DNA from: Heloderma charlesbogerti
Lineage: Eukaryota > Chordata > Lepidosauria > Squamata > Helodermatidae
NCBI GenBank assembly: GCA_026122225.1
Contig: JANEZZ010001895.1
Span: 62,001 to 126,000, forward strand
Length of the DNA stretch: 64,000 nucleotides
Direction: 5' to 3'
The notes beneath the pieces were generated by a model. The model searched no databases. It was not told where the DNA came from and worked only from the letters and a program-made list of their open reading frames with translations. Below are positions 31,726-44,357 of this stretch, in pieces. Numbering within the stretch: the first letter of the stretch is position 1; every line of letters begins with the position of its first letter. A program made the translations under genes and the position numbers.

Positions 31726-33329
31726 GTAGATTTTTATTTTTGCTGCTAAAAATTCAGCATTATCCTGTACTTCAGGCTCCTTTCATTGACATAACCAAGA
31801 GTATTCCTAGGTATGATGATATCCTAAGTTTTCCAGTGTTGTCCATAAGTTCTTAATTAGGTTGTGTGTAGGCTGGGTATATGGTCATCTTTTCATTCAT
31901 GTTGACGATTGTCCCTTGACACCTTTCCCTGGAAGCAATCCCAGTAAAGACAGAGTGCTTCTGGCTTCAGTGCATGACTACACCCACCACACATTTTACA
32001 CCTATAAAATAACAAAGTTAAGGGTGGCTGGACTGCATTACACTATGTATTTTGGTTCCTCCTCTTTTGAATTATTGAACTATTTCCATTCTAGCTGGCT
32101 ATGATCAGCCAGCCACTCCTGGCTGCATTATAGCCATTACAGCTTGCCATTCTAAGATGAGTATAACGTTAAGAATTAAGCGTCTTGAGTTTTCTTGTTT
32201 CCTTTCCCCTCCCTATCCCCTTTTCCATGTGTATCGTGTCTTTTTAGATTGTAAGCCTGAAGGCAGGGACTGGAACAGTGTATACCATGACGTCCATTCT
32301 CGGGTGGTATAATGGAGGTATCCAAGGATTTGATCTCGTCTCCCCCCTCCCCCCAGCATATCAGGGATTACATGATTAGTGATATTTGAAAGAAGTCCTT
32401 CCTGGTTCTCATGCTCTGCCTCCAGTTTTTGTACATGGCCAGGCTCAAGACAGAACACTAGAGGAGAAACCAGGAAAGAAGACAGAGCTGCAGAGCCAGA
32501 AATGAAGACACCTCTCTGGAGGGCAAGGCAACGACTGGAGTGCACAGAACAGGCCAATTAGGTGAGAAAAACTTATCAACCATGTGAAGGGTGGGGTTGG
32601 ATACCTCTGTCACACCAACCCAGAATGGACTTTTATGGGGAATACCTAACATTCCATTCGCTGGTTGGTATGAAAAAGCATCCAAGGACTGGGATGTGGC
32701 CAGGCTACCTTCCAGGTGGGCCAGTGGCTGGCTATTTGGGACCACACTCTACATTACTTGTCTCCTGAAAGTGGCTTCTGCCAAGATGAATCTGTCTGGC
32801 TCATAGTGATGGGTAAATGTGTTAGGGTTGGCCCTAGTCCTTGATACTGGCCTTGAAATAGGAGACCAGCTTTCTTTTGAACCAGCAGGTGAAGACTTTC
32901 CATATCATTTCATAAATATGCAGGGTGGATCATCTCTATGAAGAAAGGATGGTGGTTACCACGTCTACAGAGAACCCAATGCTATGAGAGCTTTTTGCTC
33001 AGCCTCCAAACAGCTAGGTGGAGCCACCTGGCTTCTGGATGGATCCCTGAATGAGGAGGTCCAGCCTGCTGGTTAGAAACTAGGGGGTGGACTGTGCCAG
33101 CTGCAGGGCTTCTGTGAACCACTCTCCTTGCCCATGAGGAATTAACAAAGCTTGTTCCAGCCTGACTTTCCTTGACCCTGGAAAGAAGAATGGGAGGGAC
33201 CAAGTACAACAGATGTGGAGGCCAAGGGGCCATAAGCACATCCTGGCCCTCTGCCTGGGTGTCAGGAAATGAGAAAAGTAGGAACTTGTTTTTGGGAGAC
33301 ACAAACACATCTACAAGCATGATGCCAAA

Positions 33330-35028
33330 TCAGGCCTAGATCTGGAAGATCTAGAGCCCACTCCCGTGGATCAAGATATTGACTGCTGAAGAAATCAGAG
33401 GTTGTGTTGAGGATGCCCTGGATGTGCTTGGCTGAGAATGATAGAATGGACTGCCCCACGCACTCTAGGAAGAATTTTGCAACTGGGATTTTGTGCCACT
33501 TTGGTGGTTGATACCAGCCTTTGCAGAAACATTGTTCTTACTAGGCCATGGTGGTTGGTGAAGATCTGAGAAAAGCGCTGCACGGAGAGACTGATTGTCC
33601 AGGGTTCCAGCCAGTTTATACTGTGGCTTGCCTTCCATGCAGATCAGGTTTCCTGTACCACTTGGTTCTGACAATGCCCCCCTCACCCCAAACCCAGGAG
33701 ACTGGTATCTGTAGTTAACACAATCCTGGTGGGATCCTGAAGAGAGTCCCTTCCTGAGGTTCCCCACCATAGGAAGAAATGCTTCACTTCTGGGGAGATG
33801 AGAATTGGACAGTGCATTATTTCATTATTATGTTCTGCTGCTAGTGGGAGTGAAAACCTGCCCATGGAAAGACTTGAATCCAGCAAATCATTAGCAAATT
33901 GACAGATCTGCTGTCTTTTGCCTGTGTATAGTTTTGATTTTGGGTATTAGCTTTTGAATCCTTTAGGCCAAAGAAATCAGACCCTTCTGTGTGTTTGTAT
34001 CTGCCCCCATATGGATAATTGTTTTAAGGTGAAAGGTGACTCTTCCTGGTCTTTATCACAAAGTCGTGACTCTAGGCAAGAGAGGTGTATCTCTTAGAGC
34101 CATAAAAAGGCAACTACTGGCACCATTAGCTTTCTGAATACTTTTGTATGCCAGGCCTAAGGGAAGGGCCCAGTATTTTAAAATTTTATTTATTTATCTA
34201 TCAGATTTATACACCACTTTCCACAAAGTTTCAAAGCGATGAACATACAATGTCATACAATCAAGACAATAAACTGTGATAATAAAACTACACAGTTAAA
34301 AAGCTAATCAGTGCTGTATATTCTTCTGTGCACTACATACCATAGATGGCTGAGTTCTATGATTCTATGAGTCAAGTTTCTCAAATTGCCAAATGTGCTC
34401 ATGACCCAAAAAGGTTGCCTACCCTTGCCGTAGAGAAATAGAGCTGGGCCTCCATACTGATGACACCTTGCTCCAAATCCCCAATGATAGTTCCCAGTGG
34501 CTTCGTATAGATGTTGAATAGCATGTTGGAAGTGACTGTGATTGTAAACAAACCTCAGATATCTTCTATGCACAGGGGCTATAGGAGTGTGGTGATAAGA
34601 CTGTGAAGTCTACTGTAGCCAGGCATTCATTGTTGTGGAGAGCCTTCTGGATGGTCTAGAAGATTTCCATCCTTAAGTTGTGGTATACCACAAACATGTT
34701 GATGTAACTGAAGTCCAGGATTGCCTTCCAGTCCCCTCCCTTCTTCGGGAACATGAAGAATATCAAATAGATGCCTGAGAAGGTTCCTGGAGGGTGGTAC
34801 CTGTTCTATAACCCCTTGGGCTATGGCTGCCCACTTGGTCAGGAACTTTGAGACCAGAGACAGCAGAAATCTGTCCATGGGGAGGTGGGTGAACTCTACC
34901 CAATAGCCTTCTCGAATTGTGTAGAGAATCCATTCGTCCTTTGTGGGGAGATCCCAAGCTGACCAAAAGGACAGAAGTCTGCTGCCCACTGGTGGTCCCA
35001 GAACTGCTGGCATCAGAACTGCTGACAT
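33330..35028 (-). pseudogene. DIRS copy 3 reverse transcriptase-RNase H remnant
   Basis: The 134-codon frame at 35028-34627 has 'TKDEWILYTIREGYWVEFTH', 'AAIAQGVIEQVPPS' and, in a shifted frame, an RPIL-like motif, matching the DIRS RT entry. Near 34570 'HRRYLRFVYNHSHFQHAIQH' resembles the family theme RYLRFVYxxxHFQ. RNase H appears at 33886-33690 as 'VLTTDTSLLGLG' (theme: LTTDASLxGWGA) and ends near 33430 with 'LSFSAKHIQGILNTTSDF'. Multiple frameshifts. Confidence 0.78.
34180..34310 (-). mobile_element. LINE 3' tail
   Basis: An antisense tail: ttttatttatttatctatca, then gatttatacaccactttcca, and an A-rich body. It resembles tails of L2/CR1-type LINEs but differs from the other tails here. 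It lies within DIRS copy 3. Confidence 0.55.
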
Positions 35029-35144
35029 CCTACCTTGGAAAACTGAGCAGCTGCAGACTTGGAGGTGGCAGAGGGTTGGGTCCTGGAGGAGAAATGAGAG
35101 CAGAACCAGGCTGGTTTAAGGATTTTTAATTCCTTGGTCTAAAG

Positions 35145-36934
35145 CAGTGGTTCTCAACTGGTGGTCTATGGTGACGTTTTCAGTGGTCCGCACAAATACA
35201 TAACTGTATAAAATTAAATATAGATACCATTGTTAGAGAAAGTTTGTGGGTATCTATATTTATACAGTTTGATTAAAAACATTTTAGAGTCAGCATGTTT
35301 ACAGAATTTAACCTTCTTTACATGAGGGAAACAGTGCAATAGAAGGCCATGCTTGTCTCCCATTATTTACATTCATACACTTTTGTACAACAGAAGCGCC
35401 ACTTAACAGCTGGGCTGCAACTAAAAACTTGTTTTTAGCAGGAAGGTGGAAGTGACCTGTCTAGATACGTGTGGTTCACGAGTGTAGCTCTTGCCATCAT
35501 GCTGAGTGGTTATTGTGTCATTCATTCTGTGCTAAATATGCAGTTTTATTTCTTTATAATTTATGTTGTAAAAAGTAAGTACAATTGGATGAATCGACCA
35601 ACATTGCATTGTACTCTCAGCTATTGGTGTTCGCGTGATATATGGTTGAGGGAGACTTCAAAGAGGAGTTTCTTTTTTTGTAAGTCTCCTGAGACCACCA
35701 GAAAGGCTCAGGATATGATGGAAATTATTAACAATTTAACAGTTTCTTTGAAGTGCATTGTCTGGATTGGGCAAATCACTGATGGTGCACCTGCCATGCT
35801 GGGCTCAAGAACAGGCTTCCGAGCAATGGTGAAACAGCATGCTCCAATGGTAATCGGAGTTCATTGCTTCATTCATAGGGAAGCTTTGGCTTCAAAAACA
35901 TTGCCTGATCAACTCAACTCCACTTTCAAAGGGTTGGTGAAAATGGTGAATTACATTAGATCATCAGTTCTGAACACGAGGCTGTTCAAAAGATTTTGCC
36001 AGGACGTGGGTTCTGACTTTGACGTGTTGCTGTTCTACACTTCGGTATGGTGGTTGTCAGCAGGAACGTACTCAACAGAGTTTTTCAGTTAAGAGAGGAG
36101 TTGGATTTGTTTCTCCAGGCTCAAGGGAAAGAGGAATTCTGAAATGTGCTGACCCAGTCACATTTAGAATTTGCATATCTTGTCAATATTTTTAGAATCT
36201 TGAACAAACTGACTCTTCAGGTGTAAGGGAAAGGTGCAAATCTGTTCTCTTGCCAAAGCATCATCAAGGCTTTTCTTGACAAATTGGAACTCTGGATGGT
36301 AAGAGTCAAAGGCAGTAATTTGGTTCAATTTCCATGCGTGAATGCCATGCTCAGGAAAAAGGAAGCTATTCAGACGCAAATTCTCTATCATTTACTGAAG
36401 CTACGAGACAAATCCAACTATGCTTTCCGGAAGTGGACAGGACAAAGGATGGATTATCTTTGATCAGGAATCCATTGACAACAGATGTTAATAGTGTTCC
36501 AGAGGGTCTGCAGGAGGAATTCCTGGATCTGAAAAATGATATTGTGACCCAAAATGTGTACAAGCAGTCTACCATAGAGAATTTTGGGGCCAGCATGAGT
36601 GGGAGTTACCCAAATCTGTCAGCACACGCAGTAGGATTTCTTTTGCCATTTGCATCAACTTATATGTGCGAGTCAGGACTTTTGTGTTTGTTCCATGTTA
36701 AGTCCAAACAGAGGAATTGGCTTGCAATAGAAAGCAATATTTGTTGTGCATTATCAAGTACCACTCCAAACACTGAAAAGTTTGCCAGTGAGAAGAGAAT
36801 CCAAATTCAAACCAAAATGTGTCTGCGCTTTTTAATCATGTCTCAACCCAAATAAATAAATAAATGGGGGTGGTCCACAAATTTTTTTTGGCTGGCCTAG
36901 TGGTCTGTGGACTGAAACGAGTTGAGAACCACTG
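35145..36934 (+). mobile_element. hAT (Charlie/ZBED5-like) DNA transposon fossil
   Basis: Terminal inverted repeats cagtggttctcaac (35145-35158) and gttgagaaccactg (36921-36934) are exact. The flanking octamers gtctaaag (35137-35144) and ctctaaag (36935-36942) match at 7 of 8, the hAT duplication size. Inside is a broken transposase described separately. At 1.79 kb it is shorter than an intact element, and the zinc-finger N-terminus is not visible. Confidence 0.93.
35586..36820 (+). pseudogene. hAT transposase remnant, ZBED5/GTF2IRD2-tail type
   Basis: Readable parts in order: 'QLDES-TNIALYSQLLVF' (35583-35635), 'KEEFLFCKSPETT', 'ITDGAPAMLGSRTGF' (35775-35820), 'VIGVHCFIHREALASKTLP' (35850-35908), 'SSVLNTRLFKRFCQDVGSDF' and 'LLFYTSVWWLSAG' (36031-36065). 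The C-terminus has 'LLPFASTYMCESGLLCLFHV' (36645-36705), the dimerisation region. Catalytic-type residues (TDGAPAM Asp, CFIHR) are still visible. At least two frameshifts and several stops make it dead. The same transposase type was domesticated as ZBED5-like host genes, but this is clearly a fossil within its own inverted repeats. Confidence 0.9.
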
Positions 36935-37204
36935 CTCTAAAGAATGCAGCCTTCCTAAAGGAAGGAAATTTTTCATCTGAAGCTCTTTTTCATCCTTTTT
37001 GTGGGAGGATGGCATAGTTCTCTTTTTGTCTTTAGTGTCTACAAGTATGTCCTTTTCGGGTAGCCTCTCCAAAGACGCAGACCCTTTTGAAGGGGACCCT
37101 GGCCAAATTTGCTCTGGAGGAAGAGTCTGTGTTCCGAAGTTTGCGTCAAATGGAAGGTCTGGCTGATGTAGCTGAAGCAGAGCCTGTGCTAATTAGAGTG
37201 TGGG

Positions 37205-38570
37205 GGGTTTAGTGACCCGCACAAAACAAAAAAAGTAAAACACCCCCCCACACACACAGGCGCTTCTCCCATCAGTGGTGACTGCCTACGTTAATTTCAG
37301 CACACGTGAGCGGAACTAGCTTTTCCCCATGCAAAGACATGGGGAAGGCTTTATTCATGAGAGGCAGGTCCAACAGACATAGAAAGTGAGAGAAAGTAAT
37401 AATAAAAAAGCAAAGGCCACTGCCCAGAAGCAGCAGCCAATCAGAACTTGGAGGAGGGTTAGAATGGACAGTAGTAAGGCCGCACTGGCTAATTAAAACT
37501 GTTGTTGGAATGGCTGGGGGGAACAGCTGGCTGCTCTGCATGCACAGGATGTGGGGGAAAGCAAGGAAAGAGAAGCTGAGCAAGCAGAAGGCTGGAGAGC
37601 CGCCATTTGCCTCTGGAGTCTATTGAGTGCCAGCCAGCATGGGGAGAGCTCTGTGGTACTGTTTGCCTTGGCTGTCTCCTGTGGCATTTGCTCTTTCTGA
37701 GCTGACACTGCCTGCAGAAACTCAGAGAATGTATCTGTGTCTGTTTGAGGGGTTAAATGTATGAGCTTCACTAAGTTCGCTAGTCAAAAAGATTAATTTA
37801 GGCAACATTAGCATATGAGAAAAACTGAACTTAGTAGCAGTGATAGGGAAGCCATCTGCTCCAGCAGTTTGAGTGCCTCCATAGCCCTGCTCAACTTTTC
37901 TTATATTAGTACCCCATCACTGTTGTTCTTTTATCTAATCCCTTCAGCATCCCACCTATGCACCTCCATTCTGTGTGTGAGAGCCTTTGTGACTTTTGTT
38001 TTTGTGCACATGTGCAAAAATGATGTATGTGGCCCTTGCTTGCTATTTGTTAAAACTAATTTAAAAACCTTTTTTAATTTTTTGAACGGGTGGCCTGAGA
38101 GCAGAGGAGCGATCGTGGGATGTGTTGTGTATCACATGAGATATTATCAATTTCCCCTTCTTTTCTGTATGTTATCCCTCAGTGTTCTGTTCCACTGCTG
38201 TGGATCAGACAAATCTGGGTTCCAAGGAGTGCCTTTATGTTGCTGTATGGGTCAGAGACACCCCTCTCAACTATTTGCCTTGCACTTATGATCTTAAACT
38301 TAAGTTTCATGCCTCAATTTGGCTTTTCTGCATAATGGATTGCTGTCGGATCAGACAAATCCAGACTGAAAGGACTATTTTTGTGTTTTATGGGGATCAG
38401 ACCAAAACTCTCCTTGTGACTGCTGTTTGCCTCAGTTTCCCTTGCTCAAATGGGTCTCTGCTGGAGCTTTCCCTGCTGTTTTTAATCTTGGTTCTACCTA
38501 CAGATGCCCTGTCCTCTGCATCAGCTACCACCTAGCTGTGGAGATGGCCTGGGGTGAAAAAGTGTAAGAG
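37205..38570. other. Unclassified block within DIRS copy 3
   Basis: This segment does not read as DIRS protein. It contains a plus-strand frame of 158 codons (37815-38291) and an overlapping 117-codon frame (38182-38535), neither recognised. The word ggatcagacaaatc occurs twice (38201 and 38349), and a variant, ggatcagaccaaa, at 38394. The segment could be an old insertion such as a solitary LTR with flanking sequence, or unique DNA. Confidence 0.3.
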
Positions 38571-40613
38571 ATTTGTATAATTAGATCCGCAAGTAGGATT
38601 TTGCAGTTGAGACCCTGGTTATTTAAGAGATCCTCAATCCAAATGCGGGAGCTTGGGCAAAAGCCCATGAGATGGAGGAGGCTCTAGTGGATAAGGCTAC
38701 CCGCCTTGTGGATCTTTTTCAGAGCAATATTTGGTCTTCCCCCCTGCAAATCTGAGGTGGGCATCCCTTTCCTTGGGGGTTAGGGTGCCTGACAGGAAGA
38801 CACCTACAGGGGCATCCACCACGGGTGCCTTGAGGTCATCCACAGCCTGCTGGGGCACAGAATGTAATGTTGGGGCCATGTTGACCCCTTTCCTGCCCTG
38901 GAATGGAGTGGCCAATTCAGCCTTGACCAGCTTGTCGAAAAGGTACCTCTCTGTTTGGTGTTTTGAGTTCCAACAAGACAGATGCTCCCCTGGGAGCAGC
39001 CTCCAAGATGAGGGCAGAAGGTTGTGGTTCATTGGGTTATGATGTTGGCTGCAATCTGACGGAAGTTATTGCCTTGGAAACAGGAGAAAATTCTCAGTGT
39101 TAAAACAATCTGTCGCCTCTTCAACTTGGGTAGAATCCAACAATTCGCCCTCCTCCTCAGATTCATCATGCAAGGATTGAATGCTAATGACATCACTGTC
39201 TCTATCATCCAGATGTGGCCCTTCTGCAATGAAGATGAAGGACTAGGGGAGGCCTGGTTAGAATTCTCTGAGTATAAGAGAGCCTAGGATTTAGTGGCTA
39301 AGGTTTTGCACTTAGGCACCTGTTGCTGGCTTTGCCCTTAAGTGTGGTTAGTTGCCTGTTTTCATTTCTCTTAGCATGCAAAAGTTGATGTAGTGGAGAG
39401 GGAGAAGTGGAGGAATCAGAAGAGGCACAAGATCTAACCCCCTTTTGGGAAACAGGAGACTGATCCTGTTGTAAGAGTCCATCAGTAATTTCGTCCACTA
39501 CCACTCATTTAACTTTTTGAATGAAGGAGTCCTCATTAAAAGAGTTAGGTGGGCTGCAACATGAGGAAACTGGCTGATTGGGGGGAGGGGGGACTGGGTG
39601 AACGGAGCAATACTCCTGGTTCTGGTGAAATTCCCAGACTGACCCAGCTGGATAGAAAGAACTGGCTGGTGAGGAACGGGCAGCAGCGGACACCGACGTG
39701 GGCTAAAGGAACCGCAGCAAAAACGCTTCTGTTTGGTGCTCAAACAATCCCAGACTGCTGAAAATAGGCAAGGCTCCTCCCCGCAGCCTTAGATTAGAAT
39801 CCTCAAAAGAGCAAACTCCTGATCTAGAGTTGAAATGACCTCCACCAATGTGGACTACAAGCCTCCCTTTTCAATGTCCTGAATGGCGGCTCAAAGCTCT
39901 GTAGAACCAAGGCAGCTGCCTTGCTGGTCACGCTCTTGTGCTGCAAAAGAGCCACTACTGCTGCCACCGTGTGAATCCTCCTAACACCAAGGCTGCAATA
40001 GTTGTTCTGGAGGCTCTGGATCAATGGACAAGTTGGGCTTGGCAGCAGTGAGGCAGCGCACTGGGCGTGTGCTGTGGTTGGAGGTGGGCAACACAGGACA
40101 GCAGTGTGAAATAAGCTTCAAGTGTGTGACTGATGTTGCCTGCTGCTGCTGCTCTCCAGGCTTGGTTGCTGAAGAGGAAACCTTCCCCACCAGAGTCATT
40201 AGGACAGAGGAATGGGAAAGTAACAAAGGCGCCTTAAAAAAATGCTGAAGAAGATGGAGGTCAAAGCAAAGTAAATAATCAAAATTAAGAGGTAGAGGAA
40301 GTAGCTTAGCCTTTTTAGAGACAATGAAGGAAGAATTCTGAGAGTAGCAACTGTCCTGGGTGAAGGCAGGGAAGGAAACTGGAGGTAGAGCTTGAGGACC
40401 CGGACTTCCTTCAAAGATCATGTGATCCCTGCCTTCGTGGGCAGTGAGAAGAGGTAATCTAATACTTGGATGCTTCGTCAAACCAACCGGAGAATACCTT
40501 GTTTTTAGTGAACTGGAAGCCTTTCCAGCTAAAGAGCAGAGTATAAATAAAGAAATCCATCCGTAAGTAAAACAAACCACAAACGTGGAAGTATTTGGGG
40601 GGTGAAGACCTAC

Positions 40614-40736
40614 CTCTGTTCCAGACTGCTACAAGCAGGCTGTGGAGTGACAGGATTTTCTTCTCCAGCTTCTGTGTTTTCCTCCACCACATATTTACAA
40701 GAAGCATCTTGCGAGGTAGACAATTTTCCTTCCTCA
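40614..40736 (-). CDS. PPP6R3: PPP6R3 penultimate coding exon
   Basis: This exon of 123 bases follows acceptor ...tttcttcattag and ends at donor cagag/gtaggtc. It reads 'SEEGKLSTSQDASCKYVVEE' and on to 'CSSLEQ', with the final Arg codon split into the last exon. The start is nearly identical to mammals while the second half is variable, as expected for a disordered tail. Its donor lies roughly 140 bases from the worn 5' end of a DIRS element in the next intron. Confidence 0.95.
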
Positions 40737-40989
40737 CTAATGAAGAAACAGATTACAGTTTCATTGGTGTTTTATACATTTGTATCATCATGCATTTATG
40801 GGAGGCTTGGGGAGAAGGGGTCCACAGGTCACATGCAAACAGATTTTAGAAATATGACTGAAACATGGAAAACAAGCACAAGGTTGTGGATTCTGTTCAC
40901 ATTCATCACTGGCATCAGTTTATATGTTCACTTAAAAGGTACTGGATTGGAAAAAATGCAGGATGTAAGATTACAGAGTAGTAAAGAGA

Positions 40990-42694
40990 GGAATAAAGAA
41001 TGTACATGATGCCCAACGTGAAAAACATTGATTATCCTTTACTGTACATACCGATAGGATTTCAACACTCTGAAGCCAAAAGTGAGGGGGGGAAAAACAG
41101 AAAAGGAATATAAAAAGACCATCAAGATTTTTCTAGAAAAAACAGCCCTTGGACCAAGCCTATTCATGCAGCAACCAAAGTAGTAGTGGTTTATTACACA
41201 ATTACTAAAAATCTCTAGATGAACTAGCCTCTCTCTATGATCTGAGGACACAAGATGCTATTACATTCTTAAAGCTAAGCAAGTCTCAGGCCTATTTGTC
41301 ACATACAGCAGATGAAGTGTTAAGCCTCTGTCTGGACTCACCACTTCAGACTGCAGGTGGGAGTCCACACAATATCCATGTAACCTAGACTGCTGCTTTG
41401 CATGTTAGTTTTGTATGAGGAAAGGATCTTTTTTGTATGGAGGAGCATTTAATCATGTAAAGCCCCACACGGAGTTTGAAATGGTACAGTCCAGAAACAG
41501 GTTTCCTGCCCTATCTGCCCTTCGTGAGAACTAGGCTTTGCTCTAGATGACAGTCTCATAAGCAATGTTGTGTAAGCTGCTCTGAGCTTCCCAAAGGAAA
41601 GAATAGGAAGTAAGCTTGAGAAAGTCAACACATAAGTACGAGTCTGATGTTTCCCAGTCACCACTTGCATGTATCTAAAAAGGAATGAAAATGGTGCAAT
41701 TCACACACATGTGTACTCCTTATAACTGATGTATACATGTATTTGTATTCTGGTATCTGTACCTTAGTACTAGACACTTGTAAGAAGTGGCCCTTAGATA
41801 AATCATACAGGAAGAACACAGCGGCAGCAAGATGGAGATTGCTAAAAGAATATACATAAACAGCTTGGTTAAGCAATCATTCATATTCACAAAGCATAAC
41901 ATTCATCTGTGGATTCAGGTGAATTATGGCAAAACAAAAGGACATCCAGGATTAATGCAAACATGAAGCCAGGAATGTTGGACTCACCATCAATGTTTCT
42001 TATCACTGGTGGATGAAGGGTATCCAGGGTGGAGTTATTTCCTCCCACTTGCTCTTGAGGCAGGACTTATGCAAATTAAGTAAGCTTTATCCCTTTCACG
42101 TGGAGGAAGACTTTCCTAGTTCTAGGACATGGTGAAGCTGAGACAGCTAAATTTTTGTATCAAAAATGCTGGAGTAAACTACAACGGAGAAAGTAAAACA
42201 TGGGAAGCTGCCCTTAGTGTGTTCTATCAATGAACTACAGCCCTTCCCAGGAAGCGAGATAGGACTGAAGATAATCCCCAGGATTTGGATTATTGCTGCA
42301 TGAAACCCTGGAAGCCAAAGCTGGCCACCCCTGTCTTACCATATGAACAGCAAGACAACCCAAGGAACACCAGTGGGGTTGGATAACCTCCAGTAAGAAG
42401 AAACTTCCATGGTGAATCCAACATTTCTTTATTGATGGAGGTGATTATCCAGAGTAGGATACGAAAGCAGTCCTAACGTCTTAGGCAAGCTCTCTCGCTG
42501 CTCCAGCTAAACGGTGAGGGGTGGGGAGAAGAGAACCTTCCAAGGCAACCTTCTTCCAAAGGCTGCATCCATGGAAGAAAAGGCATCTTGGTAAACATGG
42601 AGAATGAAGACTGCAAGGCTGCCTGAAATCTCTCTTCCAGTGGGTTACTGTTTATCTTGTGATCCCTGCTGGAAGCAAGGAAAACCCCATGGGA
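40990..42694. other. PPP6R3 intron DNA, nothing identified
   Basis: Part of the 7.6 kb intron between 40737 and 48325. I see no exon, repeat tail or other feature here. Confidence 0.5.
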
Positions 42695-42895
42695 CTTGAA
42701 CATATGAAGCTGCCTTATATGAAATCAGACCATTGGTCCATCAAGCTCAGCATTGTCTGAACTGACTGCAAGTGGCTCTCCAGGGTTTCAGACAGATGTC
42801 TTTCCCAGCCCTACTACCTGAGAGATGCTAGGGGTGGAACCTAAGGTGTTTTCCATGTAAAGCATGTGCTCCACCAGTGAGCTATATCCTCATCT
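42695..42895 (-). mobile_element. tRNA-derived SINE
   Basis: The plus strand reads 'catatgaagctgccttatat', 'cagaccattggtccatcaag', 'gtggctctccagggtttcag' and then 'gtgctccaccagtgagctat'. The last part is the antisense tRNA-like head with its promoter boxes, so the SINE runs on the minus strand with its 5' end near 42895. It is a very common squamate SINE type. It is not a functional tRNA gene, because the tRNA part is worn and followed by a SINE body. Confidence 0.85.
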
Positions 42896-43408
42896 GTTTT
42901 CTTATCTCCTAGTTCCTTAAGTGAGCTATCACCATCATTTGAGACTATGGCTTCCAATGGAGCAGCTACCAGAGCAGCTACCATAGGGACCCAGGGCATC
43001 CATAGACGTACCCAGTGTCAGTATGTGATATGCTAAGGGAAAACACCAGATCCTTGGAAGGACTTATTACCTCTGCTGCCTAGCTGAATGCCTTGGATGT
43101 ATGCCTGTGCTGCCATCTGAATAACGCCAGCCCCACTCCCTACATGGACACATTGGGAGTGGGGCCTGCATCATTCAGATGGCACTAGTGAGTACAGGCT
43201 CATGGGCTAGCTGCTCAGCCATACCCCGCTCCAGTCCCTGCTAGCCTCAGCACAGACTGGGGTGGATGGCCTGTCAGTGCTGAGCAGAGCTCCTTGCACA
43301 AGTGTCTGCTACCTGAATGATACCAGCCCCACTCCCAGCATACACACACTGGGGGTGTATTCAGGTGGCAGTGCTGGTGAGTACAGGACAGGCATGTGAG
43401 CCCAGAGC

Positions 43409-44150
43409 CAGTGACGTGGGTTGGTAATTTTTCCAGTGCTCTATTTTTCTGTGAAATTTTGAATTCTGAAATTTTTCCATTTCACAAGTTCATTAGTAAA
43501 AATGAACATATGCCAATTGCAAATACAATATTAGGCAAGCGTGGCAGTCTCAAATTTGTAATTAATGTTTTTCAGGTGATTACCCCTAGCAAGCATGTGA
43601 GAGAAATGACACATATATGTCATTGAAATACATACGATATGTCTCAGAGTTAAGTGGAACTAATAAGTTGTGACAGCTAAACTGAAGGTGCTCAAACAAC
43701 CCTTAGTGGAAAAGAGTTGAGCTATGTTGAAACAGAGGAGTGGTAGCCAGCATATCAAGCATGGTGCTTTGGGACTGCTAAAATACATTAGTGTATCAAC
43801 AGTTTTCAGTATTGTTGCTTTTCCCCCTTAAAATTAAACAATGTAAGAGAAGTATATGATATTGTCTTTAAATTTTTACAAGTATTCCAATAAAAATTTC
43901 TGAACAATCTAACATTTAAATTACATTAAGTGTACTTTAATTTTTTCGTCAAATATTTCAGGACAAATACTTGTGGTACAATGGGATGAAAAAATTAACA
44001 TGGGGTACTTTTTTTAGCTTTAGAAATTAGATCTCTCTAGGCCATCAGAAAATTTTCCCATGCAAACTGAAAATTTGCCCTATGCAGATTAACCTAATTT
44101 GCATTGGAACGTTTTCCAATTCAAAATTTTCCAGTAAACCCACATCACTG
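43409..44150. mobile_element. hAT-type MITE
   Basis: The inverted ends cagtgacgtgggtt (43409) and aacccacatcactg (ending 44150) pair with one mismatch. The flanking octamers cccagagc (43401-43408) and ccaagggc (44151-44158) match at 6 of 8. The interior is AT-rich, with 'gaaattttgaattctgaaat' and similar inverted words. The 76-codon frame inside (43396-43626) is chance. Confidence 0.8.
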
Positions 44151-44357
44151 CCAAGGGCTCTGCTTGGTGCCACTGCATGTGACACCACCACCACCAGCAG
44201 GCCTGTCGTTTATCAGATGGGAGGCACTAAGGGCAGTTTCCTTATGGCCCCCACTAAACCAGAAGCAGGCCTGTCCCTCTGAGCCTAAGGTAACATATAC
44301 AATTTATTACCAGAACTGTTAATGCATCTCCTGCTAAGGGGGGCAAACTGCTTTGCT

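Larger units (their letters stand above)
32380..40470 (-). mobile_element. DIRS-like retrotransposon, copy 3 (minus strand, old)
   Basis: A third DIRS-type element in the same direction as PPP6R3, in its last intron. On the minus strand a probable leader and gag-like region (about 40470-36943) is followed by reverse transcriptase (35028-34400), RNase H (about 33880-33330) and faint traces of the 3' part. A hAT element at 35145-36934 splits it exactly between the end of gag-like sequence and RT. A further unclassified block (37205-38570) probably also interrupts it. The sequence differs clearly from copies 1 and 2, so this is a different family. Ends are not defined. Confidence 0.65.

Noticed and set aside
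42820..42895. tRNA-like sequence with promoter-box similarity
   Set aside because: It is the head of a SINE followed by a SINE body and is too worn to fold as a tRNA.
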